This document shows positions 45,901 to 60,900 of a DNA stretch of 64,000 nucleotides, one piece after another. The stretch comes from Fratercula arctica. Lineage: Eukaryota > Chordata > Aves > Charadriiformes > Alcidae. The notes below the pieces were generated by a model that worked only from the letters and a program-made list of their open reading frames with translations, had not been told where the DNA came from and did not search any database. The stretch lies in the NCBI GenBank assembly GCA_947846985.1, contig CANTUZ010000001.1, positions 3,038,001-3,102,000 on the forward strand, read 5' to 3'. Made by a program: the position numbers and the translations under genes. The first letter of the stretch is position 1; every line of letters begins with the position of its first letter.

Positions 45901-48900
45901 CACAGCAACTTGGGTAACATGGCAGAAATGGGTGATTCAAAGTGTGCTGGCAAATGATTTTGAGAGATCTTGTATGTGGGAGAAGTGAAGAAAGCTACTG
46001 TGCGGGCTCAGGGCTGCACACGTACTAAATAGTGTGAAAAGAGCGTCTTTTTTGGAGATAGTTTTATATAGCTATTGCTGTATATTCCACTGAGTAATAT
46101 GAAAACAAAGACTGACTGTTAGGTATTTTACTTCCTCTTTCCTACTAAATATGCTGGGGGAAATCAGAATAGCGGATAGAAAGTGTCATATTTGAATATT
46201 GCTTTCACTTCTCTTAGGCATGTGCTGTCTTGTAAACACCGAGCGGGGAGGGAAGTGCTGCTCCAGTAAAACACCGCTATGTGGATGTTGATCTAGTGGT
46301 CTTACGCAGTTATATACATGTCCAGCTGTACCAATGTCTTGTGTTTGTCAGAAGTAATTCGGAGGAAATAGTTATTAAAGTTACTGTAAAACTGTAATTG
46401 TAGCCCAAAAGGTTGGCTTTTAATCTGGGTCTGGATTTTTGTTCTCTACAACGTACTTCCTCCCGCTCCCCGCCCCCCCCACCCCCAAGGAGTGCAAGTA
46501 TCTTTTGCAGACTGGATGATCTGTTGCTAAGTTAGAGAGAGACTGTTCTGTCAGAAAGCTGTAATAAATCAGTTTTGATGCTTTATTCAGGAGATATGTG
46601 GGCGATTAGGGAATATTCTTAATTAAGTGAAGGAAAGGTCTTGGTAGCTGGTAACTAAAGGCTCATTCCTTATTTATGAAGAGAGGCTTGCTAGTCTGGC
46701 CTTGGTTTGTTATCCAGTAACATGATAAACATTAATATGCTTCAGGTTATTAATCAACGTATGCTGTTTGCTGTGCAACTTGGTGCATACTTAAAATCAA
46801 GGGGTTCTTTAAGGTCAGAAGTGCCTTTGCTTTGACTTTCTTGATGCTTTATTCCATAAGGCCCTGTTTACTTTTTGGGCCCTTCCTTCTGAGCGTCATC
46901 TTTTTTTCCATTGCTTAACTGGTATTCCCAGGTCATTCCCGCAGCTAATATGGACTAATGCTCTCTTGTCCAAGGTGATGTTAAGAGGCTTAAGGGGCTT
47001 CTCTGAACCGCTACAGGTGTTATTAATGAGGTAGGACTTGCACCCTGATGTTCCCTTTTCTACCCCATAGCACAATTCTCATGTTGTGTTAAAGAAGCAG
47101 TTGTAGTTTTGGTCTTTCATCTCACAAATGAATAAATGTTTATTTAGACAAACTTGGAGGAAAACATCAATAAGAAAAGATGGTATTTCTAGCTGCTGCT
47201 GCTTAAAGATCTTGGTTAAAGATGGGAAGACTGTATACCTAGTTCCTTGTTATTTGTCTCTTAAATAAACACCTAGCTAGAGGAGCTTTGTCTGGCCAGT
47301 GGTCAGTGCTTATAAGGTTTTCTTAACCCTGGTTTAGAGCAATTTTTTTAGGGTGTGCTGACAGTCTTTATTCTTTGGGGTTGTGGTTTTTGTCAGCTTG
47401 CTTGGTCTGTCGCTCTTGATGTTGTAGTGACCATAACCAAACACAGCTGTTGAAACACTACACAGAAAGAACTTCATTTGCCTAAGTCCCTGCATGGGCT
47501 TATGATTTTGCTTTTGAACCCTTTGTGCTAACAGTAAATTTAAGTGAATTCTGTGTCTTGAGTCTTGTTTTGTCACACCTAACCAGCTATCCTGAATACC
47601 TGTGTGTTCTGTACCTGTCCCTACCTTCTGTTTTAAATAACAGGCTGTTTCAGTCTTTCTACAGAGATCAGCACAAATTTTGCATGTGGAAAGAAGGACG
47701 AGGATGAAGAAATCAGTGAAGAACATGAACACTGTGGGCTTGCATTGAATATCAGTCTTGGTTGTCTCATTGGTTCTGAACTCCGAAACAGCACTGTAGA
47801 TTTTCTACCTGTGGTTATGGTGTACAACGAGAAGACTTCTTGCTCACGCTGAACCAACTGTTTACATTATTGCTCTGAGGTAGAACTGGAGTTCTGAGCA
47901 GCTCCCCAATGTAAATTCAGTTATTTAGTGAGGAAAGAGTTCAGTGGGCTAGCTAGCAAGAGAGGGTGTAAGGGAGGATAGACCAAAGGATGTAGCTACC
48001 TTTTAGGTGTAATATACAACCATCTTAATTTTTTTCACTTGTTATTTCAGTTATGTGAAGGGCTCTTTTGCATTCAAGTAGCTGGAGAATAATTATACTT
48101 CTGCATGGGCCATTTCAAATGCAGAGCTGTTCCTTCTTCTTCCTCTTTCACTTTCTCCCTATATGCATTAGGGAAGACACAATGCCTTTTGGACCACATC
48201 TTCCATTTGCTGACTGTCCTTGTTGAAACTCCCAGTGCTGTACAGAAACAGGAGTAGTTGTGGCAGAGTATGGATGATGAGAAAACTGTTATTGAGCCTT
48301 ACTGTGTTCAAGTGAAAGCTTCGTAGGTGTTTTCTGTCTAAAGTGACCCTTTCAAAAGCCTTTCAGATGCCCTAAGCGTAATAAAGGGAAGGAAGCACCT
48401 TGATTTAAGGAACTGTAAACTAAAATCCACAATTGCACATCTGTGAGAACTTTGAGTCCATGTTGGTGAAGGTAGTTTTGACTTTTCTTGCGGTCATTTA
48501 GTCTGGGTAAATCACACTGCACAGATTCAGTGTGTCTCACTCCTTGCATCAAATCTTCAGGAACGTGAGGGAAGAAAGTGTTGTGTTTGGTGTCTGTTGC
48601 ATCTTCACAGGAAAAAATGCATCTTTGAACTGGCGTTGGCCTCAGGTATAATTCATAGCAGGCATAACCTTTTAAAGACTGTTGCCAGAAAGTAGCTAAG
48701 CCTTAGAAAGGGAAATGAGTTACCGAACTGCTGATGAATCCCATCACTTGACATGAGGAAACTGAGATACGAAGGGGTGCAATCATAAGGAGGTCCACAA
48801 ACGATTCATTGAACTAGTGATGGTTGTGTAGCTTTGAGGGCCTTGCTGACTTCAAGTGCTGCTGAAATGACATTAAAATAGAATTCCAAAAATTCCTTAT

Positions 48901-51900
48901 GGTGACTCCTACAAAATTGCGTATCAAATGCTTCTGCTTTGCTTTTGAAGTAGGTCTGAAATCATGTGCGATTCTCTTAAGATGTGGAAAACTGATTAAT
49001 TATAGAACTTCTAAATAAATCTTCCTGGCAAGCGTGTATACTGGAGTACAAGCATTTTCTTGTCCTTCCTGTGGTTTTAAGTAACAACACATCTAAATAG
49101 TATCTGAATGCTGTATGTTCCTTTGCTATTAAAGGCTTTGCGTACTGCAGCAGACTTGACCCAAGCCTCCTATCAGGTATCCTCTCTTTTGTAGTGGATT
49201 GTATCAAATTGGAAAACAAGGCAGCTTGAAAATTTATGTAAAATTGAATTAAGTATGAATTCTTGTCTACCATTTGACTTCCAAGAACTCAAGTTGCATG
49301 ATTTCTACTTAATATCCAAACTGGTATGGATAGGTGACACAAGTAACTAATGAAAATCTGAGTAAGTAGAAAATTGTAATAATGTGTAGAGCAGTGCTGT
49401 GTTAATAAGTAATCCTCATGTTGGCTAAATACAGTCCATATTTTGATAGTTTTTTTTTTTTAGAACTAGAGGTTTTATGCTTTTTAAGAAAAGAAAACAA
49501 AAAAAGAATACTCAACCTGACTGTTGTGAGCTACAAAGCATGCAGAGCCCTGTGTTTTTCTGTTACTTAATTATGACAAATAGCTGACCTTGCAAGCTCA
49601 GTTCTGTTAAGTTCGAAACAACTGGGTTTGCTGTAGTAACGTTTGTGTTGCTAACTAATCTCTGCACCCTGCTTTAATGCTAGAATAGTTGGAAGGATTT
49701 TGCTTAAATTCTTTCAGAGCTACTGTGGGGTCATAAAGCAGGCAAGCTAGGAAACTCATATGGAAGCTAGGTAAAACAAGAATACGTACCAGCTTGTACA
49801 GAGGTCACAGCTGATCCTGAACTGAAAAGAATTTGTGGAATATTCTCGCTTGAAACAATCAGGAGGAGGGCTGCAGTCTGAAAATCGGAGATGACATCCA
49901 GAGATTAAGACTTGGTATTTATGTCAAAAACTGATAGGTAGGATGTTCCATTAAGACTAAGTAAGGAGAGTTGGTGCTGAAACTGTAGCCAGTGTTGAAA
50001 GTCCTGTACAGTATGTCTTCTGGAGAAAAACGATTGCTTTTCAGGTAATCAGGCCTCTGTGAAAACCCTGAATGGTGATTTGCTTTTGGCAGCTTTGGAC
50101 TTTTATTTCTGTAAATTTTGACTTTGCTTGTACAAGATGATTTCCCAGCCTTCTTACACTGATTTTACCCTTGTATTTACACTTCGGGCAAAAGTAAGGT
50201 TGCTGTTTTTTCCTTTTTTCTTCCTCCCCTCTACTTATTCTTTGTTGAATAAGAAACACCCTCTTGAACCTGTGTGATGTTTGCACTTTACATGGGTTAT
50301 ATGGGATGTCACCAGAGTGGTGTGGTGTGGCAAAAAAAAAAAGCCTTTTTCTGATCCAGCCACGGATTTATAAAAATTTCTTCCAGGCTAATTGAATTTA
50401 AACTTCATTCTGGAAAATGTATTCAAATTTATTAAGTTCTTTAAAAATTATACTACTCCAACAGAATTTCTGAAACTTGCTGATGGGCCTGAAAGTGTTC
50501 AAGGCCAGGTTGGACGGGGCTTGGAGCAGCCTGGTCTAGTGGGAGGTGTCCCTGCCCAGGGCAGGGGAGTTGGAACTGGATGATCTTTAAGGTCTCTTCC
50601 AACCCAAACCATTCTATGAATCTATGATGCAGTAGGCCCACTGTCATTCTTTTATTAACATCTGGAAGAGTTTTCAGCCCTAACCCCCCTTTCCCAGAGG
50701 GGGCTATATGACAGCTGGCATCTTGGATGGCTGTTTCTGGGAGAAACTTAACTGCCTCCCTTCCTTAAGTTTAAATGCTCCTTTGACACCATTGCGAATT
50801 GATTTAATATGTTAAAGTGTCACTGTTTCTGCTGGGAGCAAGAATTCATGAATAGTTCTGCTGAAAGAGCCAGTGCTAAAGAGGGCAGACCATGCAACTG
50901 GGAGAGAGGGCAGGAGGAGGAGGCAGATGTGGGACAGAAAGAAGACAGACCTCCCCTTTTTCCCAGCAGTGAGCCATTAGATCATCTCAGCTGCTAATAA
51001 AATGATAGGCTCCATGTGATAAAGAAGAAGGCTTAGCTGTTGCCCATATTAATGACCTGAGCTTCGCTATTCATACTTGGAGCCTGAGCTAGTAAGCGTG
51101 GTAGATCAGTAGTGAAGATAGAAAAATGGTGTTTGGCTGTTTTCTCATCCTGCTTGGATATACTTACATGATTATTTTTTTCCCAGGGTCATCTGATTCT
51201 TGTAAAAGAATAATAAAGTGGTTAAGATGGAAGAGGAGTCAGAACTCTCTGTGCTTGTTTTTGCTACCCATTATGTGACCTTGAACAAATAATTATGAAA
51301 TTCCACGAATACTTTAGGCTGTTGTAGGTAGTCGCCGTTCTCCTTGTGGTTCATGAACAGTCCAGACCTTATGTTAACAACAGTGCACTTCTCTCTTGTT
51401 TTGTCTTATTCCCTTTTCTTCCCTTCCTCCCCACCCCCCATCTCTGCAGTGCTTTTTACTGATGGTAGCAGATTGTTAGATTTAACCCAATAATAAACCC
51501 AAGTGAATAGTTTTGTCACTTCAGTTTCTCAGGCCCAGAGGGAAGCAGAGCGTGGTGCCTGGATCAGTTTAAGCCATGAAGAAACCGCAGTGTTAAAAAA
51601 AAAAAAAACCCTCTGCCACCTTCTACTCTTGCCTGCTCTGCTTTTGTGGTGGACACATCTATGTAGCTGCAGTGAGCTGAAATGAAGGGACTTTGACTTA
51701 AAATGAACTTCCTTTTTTTTGCCGGTTGTAGCTTGGATAATTTCTCTGACCCTCCCTGTGAGACTGCACAAATGCACAAGAAAATATTGTGTGGAAAGGG
51801 AACAAGTGTCTAGATGCAGAAGGTGGAATTTTAGGCAGAGGTAGTGAAAGATTACGGTATCTTAGTGTTGAGGGAACTAAAGCATGAAGGAACTGGGTGG

Positions 51901-54900
51901 TTTCAGTCCTTTAAACCTCAGAAGACTTGGTAGACTGTAAAGTTCTGGGATCATCTGATGTAAAAGCAAAGTATTAACAAGGATCTTGATCAAAATACTT
52001 TATTTTGTAGCAGCCTGACTTGTTTATGGCCTGTGGTAAATCTGGAGAGATTCCCAGAAAGTCATTGAATGGGAGCACCAGATAGGTTAAACAACTGATA
52101 ATAGTTCTTCAGAATGATGAAAACTGAGTGCTTCGCTTTATTTAAGAAAAAAAAGACCCCTGACTCTTGAGAGAAGCTGGTCATTGCTGAGCATGGATGG
52201 TCTCACTGTGCTCCGTAGCAGCTCTGTCAAGATGCTGCTGTTGAATTCCGGGAAGCCAGTTCTGTGGCTCTGCAGGCACGAGGGATGAAACCTGATGGTA
52301 GGCTCTTCTCTTCTGATCTCATCTAAAGCTTTTCTGTATATCTTCAGGATAGCCATATGCTTATAACCTGTGATATCTTTACCTCCAGCAGTGTTCTTAA
52401 AATATAAGCTGCGACTCAAGGTTTCTTCTGAAGGAAAATTAGCGGATCTCTTCTGGTTTGTAGTCATTGATTCTTTTCAAGGTAGCAGGAAGCATTAATT
52501 TCTTTCATGTAGGAGTTGCTGTGTAGCAGTTGCTTTTACTCAGTTGCAACTTAGACTGGCAATTAAATCAAATGATAACAAGGCCTAGCATGTAATTTCA
52601 CTGCTTCATTGACTTAGGAAGTGCAAAGGACTAGGACAATTGTGGTAATCAAAATAACTTGTGTGTCACAAACCCCCTAGACTGAGCTGTTAAACCTGCT
52701 TGACTACTCTGCTAAGCAGTGATCCAGGTAAACCTGAATTCAGGCTGCCTGCACTAAATTCAGAGCTGTTGGAAAAGTTAAAACCTTTTCTAATGGTATC
52801 AGTTCTGCTTGTCAGAGCTTACCTAAATCACTGCTCTGTTGAAAAATAACTTTTTTTGCAGAAGGCTGTCTAATTAAGAGGGCTGGTGCAGTGTCTGAGA
52901 TCTTCAGGACTGTGTTGCTGATAGACTGTCAACTGTTAGAGGAGATAGCGGTGAGAATTATCTATACTCATCTGCATATTTTGCTTATCTTTTGTATGAA
53001 AGAAGATCCTGCACTATCAGCTTGCAAACACAGCTGGCTTTTTCTGAGCTGTGTGACTCATGAGGCTTCCAAACCATTTATCATGTTTTTGTAGCACTTG
53101 TATTTTGATTTTTAAACTGGACTTTTTGGAATGGCTGTTCTGGTTGCAGAGCATCTCATCTGTGGGGGGATCCTTCCTTGTGATGAAGATTTCTTGATAC
53201 ATTTATAAAAGAGAAAATAGCTAAAACTTGTCTCTAATGAGAAGCGACTGCTCTTTCCCACTTCATCTAAAAGAAAAAGGAAATGAAAGAACTCAGGATT
53301 ATTTGCAGCTACTGTATTTGGTGTCAAGTGTAATAGGTCACTTCTCCATAAAGAGTTGCTTTTGCAGTTTGAAATGCACTGATACCTCACAGGGAAACAC
53401 TTTCCACTTTGCTTGTAGAATCATAAATCACAGAATGGTTTGGGTTGGAAGGGACCTCAAAGATCATCCAGTTCCAACCCCCTGCCCTGGGCAGGGACAC
53501 CTCCCACCAGACCAGGTTGCTCCAAGCCCTGTCCAACCTGGCCTTGAACCCCTCTAGGAATGGGGCAGCCACAGCTTCTCCGGGCAACCTGGGCCAGGGA
53601 CTCACCACCCTCACAGGAAAGAATTTGTTCCTGAGATCTCATCTAAATCTCCCCTCTTTCAGTTTAAAGCTGTTCCCCCTCGTCCTATCGCTCCCCTCCC
53701 TCATCCAGAGTCCCTCCACAGCTTTCCTGGAGCCCCTTGAGGGACTGGGAGGGGTTCGAAGCTCTCTGCGGAGCCTTCTCTTCTCCAGGCTGAACCCCCC
53801 CCCCAGCTCTCTCAGCCTGTCCTCACAGCAGAGGGGCTCCAGGCTGTCATAGCTCTGCACATATTTTAAGCTGGTGGTTTTATTTGAGTGGTCCTGTCTG
53901 CCTTTGGCTGCTTGTTGCTGTACCTTCCCCTCTTCCATCAGCACAGCTGCTTCTAGAGCCGCACTGTGAACCGTATTGAGGAACTGAGCTGGTGAAACTA
54001 ACCCCCTAGAAGACAGAGGTGGTTAATTTTCATCCAGATCGGTTCCCCGGTGTGATTCACTGAGCAGCTGCACAAGTGCTTATTTCTTAGTACAGATAAG
54101 GAGGGCGATGCAGCAGGGTGATTTGGGTGATGCCAGTGATAGCTGACCAACAACACAGTGGGTTTTTTGTTTTGTGTATTCTAACATCTTGAGCAAAAAA
54201 GATGTGAGACACAGAGGAGGTAACACTTAGTAGAGATTTGAAAATTTCATAAAAATAATACTTAGTTTGTCACAGAACAGCTGCAAGCCCTTGGTGAAGA
54301 ATTTTAGAGCCTGTTTGAATTGTCTTTTGGATATGTCTTCATAGCTGATGGGTCTCCTGGCTAAAGCTAATTATCTTTGGTCAGGAGAGGTTAATTAGCT
54401 CTGAATTCTGAGGAAATCGGAATAATGCAATATAATACCAGCGACAACATAGTGGGGAAACTGGAAGGTTTATTTTCAGGATCCAAGTCCTGAATGATCC
54501 ATCATGACCTCATACTAAAGAATGTGAACAAGAAAATTATCCCTGTAGTTGGAAACTTGTTCCCTGTCAGTTGGGCTAACCGGACAAGGAGTGGGACAGG
54601 AGGGAGGAGGAGAGTGATGACTAACTTGGAGATTTAAATAGACTTCATTATCTGTTGCATGTTGTGTCCTCAACTGTGGTGTGGTCTCACAGCCCCAAAT
54701 TTAATGTTCCTCTTCCAACTGGTTTGGGAGAAGTGAGACTTGAGAATTCAGGATAAATTCCAGGGTTTGAAGGGTGCAAAGAAGTCACAAACCATGGTGA
54801 TAAGGACACCACTCTTGTCCAGAGATGCAGGTGCAGGTTATAACACTTGACAACTTTTTCCAAACCTCATTGTATGTAGTGTAAGATGAGAAACTTGTTT

Positions 54901-57900
54901 GGCTTTGCTTGAGGGCTACTTCATTGTAACCTGCTACTTAAACCGGTCACACAATTAGTTTGCAATCCTAAAAAGACCTGCAGAAAGTTTCCCTCTTTAT
55001 ATTAGTTAGATGCTATGTGGACTATTCTTCTTGGGTTGTAGGCTGTTTAAAAAAAAAAAAACAAAACAAAACAAAAAAAAAACCAAAAAAACCACCAAAC
55101 CAACATGAAGGGAGAAATGAGCATGGTAGATGATTGGTTTGTATGCTACTGAAATTAAAGGAGAACGATGGCACATAAAACCCTTGAATCATTTTTATAG
55201 GGAGTGCAATGTATGTTCAAAACCATTTCTTAAGGAATGTTTAAGTTGCTTATAAAAATGGCCAGCAAACTCACATGGCTATAGGGTTAGGTTTGAAATA
55301 ACGTACAGGTCCATATATTTTTATTTTTTTTAAGTGAGGCTTTAGCTTTCTGTTGACATTCTTGATACCGATTTCTAACAAAATAAGACTGTCTAGTTCT
55401 GTAACTATGCAGCTTAGAAGTGCTGTTTGTTTTGTTATTTTTTTTTTAATTTTGCATTGCATGTATATGCTAGGGGTATCTGGGCATCCCATCTCAGACT
55501 CTGTTTTCAGTCTAACTCAGAAGTAGACTTCACACAAATGAATCCACCGGTGGTTTTGAGTGTCACATGAACAGAAATTTAATATTCTTATATATTTCCA
55601 GGGAGGAAAACTAATATATCACTTAAGTGATAAAAAGTTTCATATTGTGATTCCAAAACAGATTATGGCCTTTCAACTCTTGTTAAAAGTCTTTTAGGAC
55701 AAGCTGCAAACAGAAACGTCATCTTTTGATTTCAAAAGCATTTTGAATCCGCTTTTGGTCAATGCGAGAGTGTTTCTTTTAAGGTGGATCCAGACTTACA
55801 AATTAACAAGCCTTTGGGAAAAAGCCATGTACTGTAAAATGAAATCTGTGGTAAAAGGAGACACTGAGACAGTTGTTTGAGGCTTGTGGTGGTTTGTGGT
55901 GATCCAAAAAGGACAGAGAGCCATTTATCAGCACCCCTGTGGTAGATGAGCGAGACACTGGTGGGTTGAGAGATTGATGGGGAGACTGTGATACTGAAGG
56001 ATTTGGCGAGAACTTTATATATTCGATGTGGCAGTTTGCTGAGTGCTAAGTTCATGGTAGTCAGTTTTAAGCACGTGTGGGTTTTCCAAGTTAAAATCAG
56101 AACCCCAGCTAAGTGATTTAAGAGTGACTGGACAGTCCTACAAAATCGCTTTGTTAACTAGTTAAATTTAACAGTAAGCTAATAATGTAAATATTTGTCA
56201 AAGACAAAGGGCGTAGTATGCTTTGAAGCTGGGAATTTTAGCCACAACTATTAAAGCTATTTGGCAACTGGGGGGGAGGAGGGGGGGGAGGGAATTGATT
56301 CAACCTGATGATTTTCATTCGAGATACAGTATTGTAGCAAACTAACACAGTGTTGGAGCTGGATGAACTCACTTAAACTAAAACTTAGTGACATATTCTA
56401 ATGTATTCAATCCAAGAGAAAAGGACTGGGTTATCCAAGCAGAAGGTAGCTGACAGACATCACAAATTTGACTTCAGTTTCCCTGAAAATCTAGATGGGT
56501 CTGTCTGATGTATTTTACTTTTATGTAAGGTTGTAAGAGCGATTTCTAGGATTACTGTGAATTCAGGAAGTCTTGTTCAGCCAGTTACTTCTGGCTCTGG
56601 ACTAGGCAGTGGTTTATGTTGGAGCTCTTTGTTCACCGGTGCTTGTTGAAAATAGCTTTGGAGAGGAAGTGTTTCCAATGTCATGATGCAGAACACCTGG
56701 GTGATACTGCTGCTGTTTGATGCTAACAGTGTCACATATTTGCTTGAAGCTGCTCAAATAGTTGGAGTGATTTAGACACGTGGAATAAAAATTACGTATA
56801 GGACATGAGTAAGAATAGTTTATCTTGTAGATCAGTGTTACTTAATCTGAGCTCGTAGGTGCTAGTTGTTCCTTGTCCAGTCGGTTTCCTATGGCTTTGC
56901 TGAATGCTTATAGCTCACATGAGCTTTCTGCCAAAGAAAATTGAGTGTTTGGTGGGATTTTTTTTTATTACAATGGTGCTTTGGAAATCGTTAAAATGTT
57001 TTAATACAAAAAAAAAAAAGAGAAAGGGTTCAATTTCAATCTAAGAAAGTTCTTTAACTATTTAGGTTTTTCTCTTATTTTTAGCGCCGGCTTCGTCATC
57101 TTCGGAACATCGCTGCACGTAACATTATCAATAAGAATGGTTATCGCCTCTTGGATACCTACTTCACTCTTCACTTGTGTGATAATGCCAAGATATACAA
57201 AGGTAAGCCAGGCTTACAATCAACTTTTTTACAAGTTAATCGTTGAATTCTTATGATCCAAATTCTCTCCTTTTTTTGCCTTGACAACCTGCTGCCATTA
57301 TGTGCATCATGTGTACTAACAGCACTTTGTTTTCTTGAACTTCATAAAAGCTTTCAGTGTTAGCAAGCAAGGAAGCAAAACAGATAATGGATCTGGTTGA
57401 GTCTCTTAAATCAGCCTCTTTTTGTTTGTCCCCCCATTGATAATTTAAGAAACTTGGGAACTTCCAAGAGCACTCTATAGGTACCACTTATCTTGTGGAG
57501 CATAAATCAGAATTTACTATTAACAAATTTTTCCAAAACCAGAATTGTCAGCCAATGACAAGAAGCATCCAGGCATCTGTTCTGCTTTTGATAACTGCTT
57601 TTGAGTGTTAGATTTCATTTCTCTTTAATGCTTTGCTTTCCACTACAATGTATACCTCTTCACTGTGGAGAGATGTTATTAAAATATGTATTTTTATGCT
57701 ACTTTTGATATGATCGACAGTTGGAGCTTTGCAGGCAAACTTTTTTTCCTCCTAATTTGTATTTTCAGCTAGTGTAGTTGAACCTTACATTTTCAAGGTT
57801 GCTCTTATAGAAAGTTAAGAATATGTAAGTTGAGCTTGCTACCTGGGCTTTCTGGTGGTGGTTGGTTGAACCTGTAACGGATCATGATTTCTGCAGTGTT

Positions 57901-60900
57901 TGGTGTACGGGACTGTTCTGCGCACCATCAAAGCTTTATCCTTGGACTCCAGTGAGGGATATTGTACAAAATCTGTATTCCAGCCTCCAGAGCTGTGTAC
58001 CTAAAGACTTCAAGCTCTTATTTTGGCTGGGAAAGCCAAGGTCCCTGTGTCAGCAGCGGCTTATTTCCATTTAAATACAGGGTTCTTGGCACCTCTGTGA
58101 GGTAATTTGGCTGTTCACTTTCTAAGCATCTGGAACAGGTCACCCTTGCTCTTCAGGAAAGCAGCGCAATTACTTTATCCCTGCTGCACTCCTCCAGGAA
58201 GATGTCATATGACAAACTCTTTTCACTTTGCAAATGTCATCCAAATATCGTAAAGTTACCCGAGCACGTTCTTTCCCCAGAAACCAAAACCTCAGTAAAT
58301 CTTGAGGATTATCTTAGGTATAAAGATGAAATGCTAAATTTAAATAATGGCTTCTAATAATTAAGTGTGAATGAGTACTTTTGGTCAAAAGCGTGACTGC
58401 ATTTAAAGTCTTTCTTGTGAATCTGTTGTGGATAAACTAGTCCCACAAGCATTTGTCTTTCATGAGTGTTAACTTATTTTAGCTTTTTCTATTTCAAATG
58501 CTAAGATCTGTATTGGTGTATAACCTAATCTAAAGATGTTTTTTTTTTACTCATTTTTCTTTAGAATTTTATAAGAGTGAGGTGATCAAGAATTCTCTGG
58601 TAAGTTATTTTAATATGGAAACACTTTCTTTTAAAAACTGTGTACTTATTGAAGTATGCTGATTTCTCTGCTGAACGCCATAAATGTTAAATCTGTATTT
58701 CTACTCTTTGGTTCTGCACATTCTTCTCCTTTCCAGGTTCTTTTCACAAGGGTTGGAATAGCGAGTTACTGACTAGTAGAAATAAATGGACGTTTATTTT
58801 AACAGCTGTGGAGTGATGGTCTGTTGGTACTCCTGCAGATAGGACTAAATGCTCCAAGGGTAGGGCACTTTCAAGTGAAAACTGTTCAGGGCTCAGGTTA
58901 AGCTTTACAATATATCTCCATTTTAAATATTGAGAACACCAAACGGGCAAAGTAATATTAGCTGGATTTTTACTGGCTTAACTTCTTTCGGTATCACCAT
59001 CTTTCAGAGAATTGTATGCATCATAACTGAGGTTTGTTTGCAGTTCATCTTTTTTACTTTTTTTGCTGTTCTTGCTGATGTTAGCAACAGAAATAGCTGT
59101 TTTTATTTAAACGTCTGCGAATTGCTTATTCAAGGAGCACTTGTATATTACTTTGCTGGGTGTACAGATTCCTCAGAAGCTCGTGCTGTGCGGTTTAGCA
59201 ACCTTGGTGTCAAAGCAGAGGCCCTGCTTGCAACACCCCAAATAAAGGGAGAGTCAAAGTGTTGCAGAATATACCACTGATTCCTTTGAACATCTTTTTG
59301 CTGTAGAGGTGAACAGTAAGGAACATGTACCTGCATATATAAAAATGTATATTATTTGAAGACCTAATAAATAGCTCTTAGAAACTGAAGTTTAAAAATG
59401 TCTCAGTTCCTAAATTTTCCAGTTCAGATCAGTGAAGGGACCAGAACTGAACGGTTTATTACACCTGAGAAGGGGTAGGTCTCTTTGTGGGAGTAGGATG
59501 TTGCAAGTGTTGGATAAGGGGGTTTGAAAACCTGCTGAACAGACTTTTTAATGTCTGTGTTAACAAGGTAGAACTGTGCCGTTTATAGCACACTGGGCTG
59601 TAAATGCTTTGAAACCCTCCTGAGTGGAGGAAGAGCTCTCTATGTCCACAAGGCTGTTTAACTTGTCCAAGACACAAGTTCCTTGAGACTTTAGGACGTT
59701 GAGCTCTGCCTATTCTAAATCAGGAAAAGGAATAACAAAAAGGGAATCTAACCAAAGGAAATGTGAGATGGAATGACAAAAATCTAAATAAAAGATGTCT
59801 TGAGCATGTTCCGTACATAATCTATGGGTATTTTAATGACCTGGTATTCTTGTGCCTGAATAGCTACCAAATATCCCTTCTCCTTAGGAAAACTTGATTA
59901 ATGCATTCCTCCTGTAATACTGGGTAACTTTGCCCCTCCCTTCTTTTTAGAGGCATCTTATTCTAAATTGCCTTATACTAGTTCAGAGATGCTTGGCCTG
60001 TTCCAAGCTGCTTAAGCACTAGAAGGAAAGGCTTGTTCTGTCATGGGATGGTGGGTTCCTACCTTTTGCTTTTGTTTTGGAGGAGCTACTATTTCTGTTT
60101 CCGGACGAGGAGGGAGATACCTATAAAAAACACTTTCCCATTTTTGCATTTGGACCCCCTGTGGAAGTTCTAAAGTTGGTATTTGACTCTTGGCACTAGT
60201 GGGCGTTGGACTGACTTGGTTTGGTTGCAGCTTGGGCCGATTACAACAGTTCCCATAGATCTTTAATTTAAATGTTATCAGAGGTGAGTCCAAATTCTTG
60301 GAATGTCTCGTGTTTGCAAATCTGAGTTTTAATGGAATGGATGTTTAGAGTTTATCTTAATGTGTGCTGCTTCTGTAAAGCTTGAGATGGAAGTTTGATC
60401 TCTTGGAGTGCAGAAGAGCCCTTGGTGACAAGGTTTGAGGATTCCCATCAGCATCAGTCAAGGAGGAGAAGAATGTGAACAAACCTGTCAATAAATTGTG
60501 CAAACTTAATTACTAGGGAGTAGATCAGCGTTTTAGATTTAACTTTTGCAGTGTAAGCTTTACCCTAGTTTGCAGAAGCTGAATTATAACCTGGAAAGGA
60601 ATCGTACTTCCACTTTTGAAGTTCCTGATTTGTCTAAGCTGAATTAGTAAATTCTCAAGTAAATTTTTCAACATCTTGTAATGGAAGGAAGCAGAGCCTA
60701 CTCTGAGTTTCTAAAATACTTTATAGCATGTAGCTTTTAACCCAGGAATTCTGTCTAGAAAACAGAATAAGGAAGCAGCAGAGCCTGTTGGTTTTAACTC
60801 TGCGTGAACCTCGAAATGGCTGCTCTTCATTATTCTTAAGGTTTTTTTTTAGTCTTTGAAATGGATTTGAATACCTTCAGCTTGTTTGAGTTGTTTTGTC

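Larger units (their letters stand above)
39997..57084 (+). other. UVRAG: UVRAG intron 1 (17.1 kb)
   Basis: Starts with the minisatellite. The rest is mostly unique AT-rich sequence with two CR1 copies (50,493 and 53,418), the hairpin at 43,317, G/C-runs at 46,464 and 56,270, and an A/AAAAC-rich stretch at about 55,048-55,096. 40,691-50,492 has no recognised mobile element. Open frames of up to 142 codons here have no coding support. Confidence 0.8.

Noticed and set aside
58930..59280. 116-codon + strand frame with a hydrophobic run
   Set aside because: Lies inside UVRAG intron 3 between well-defined exons, with no recognisable similarity; hydrophobicity follows from T-rich sequence.
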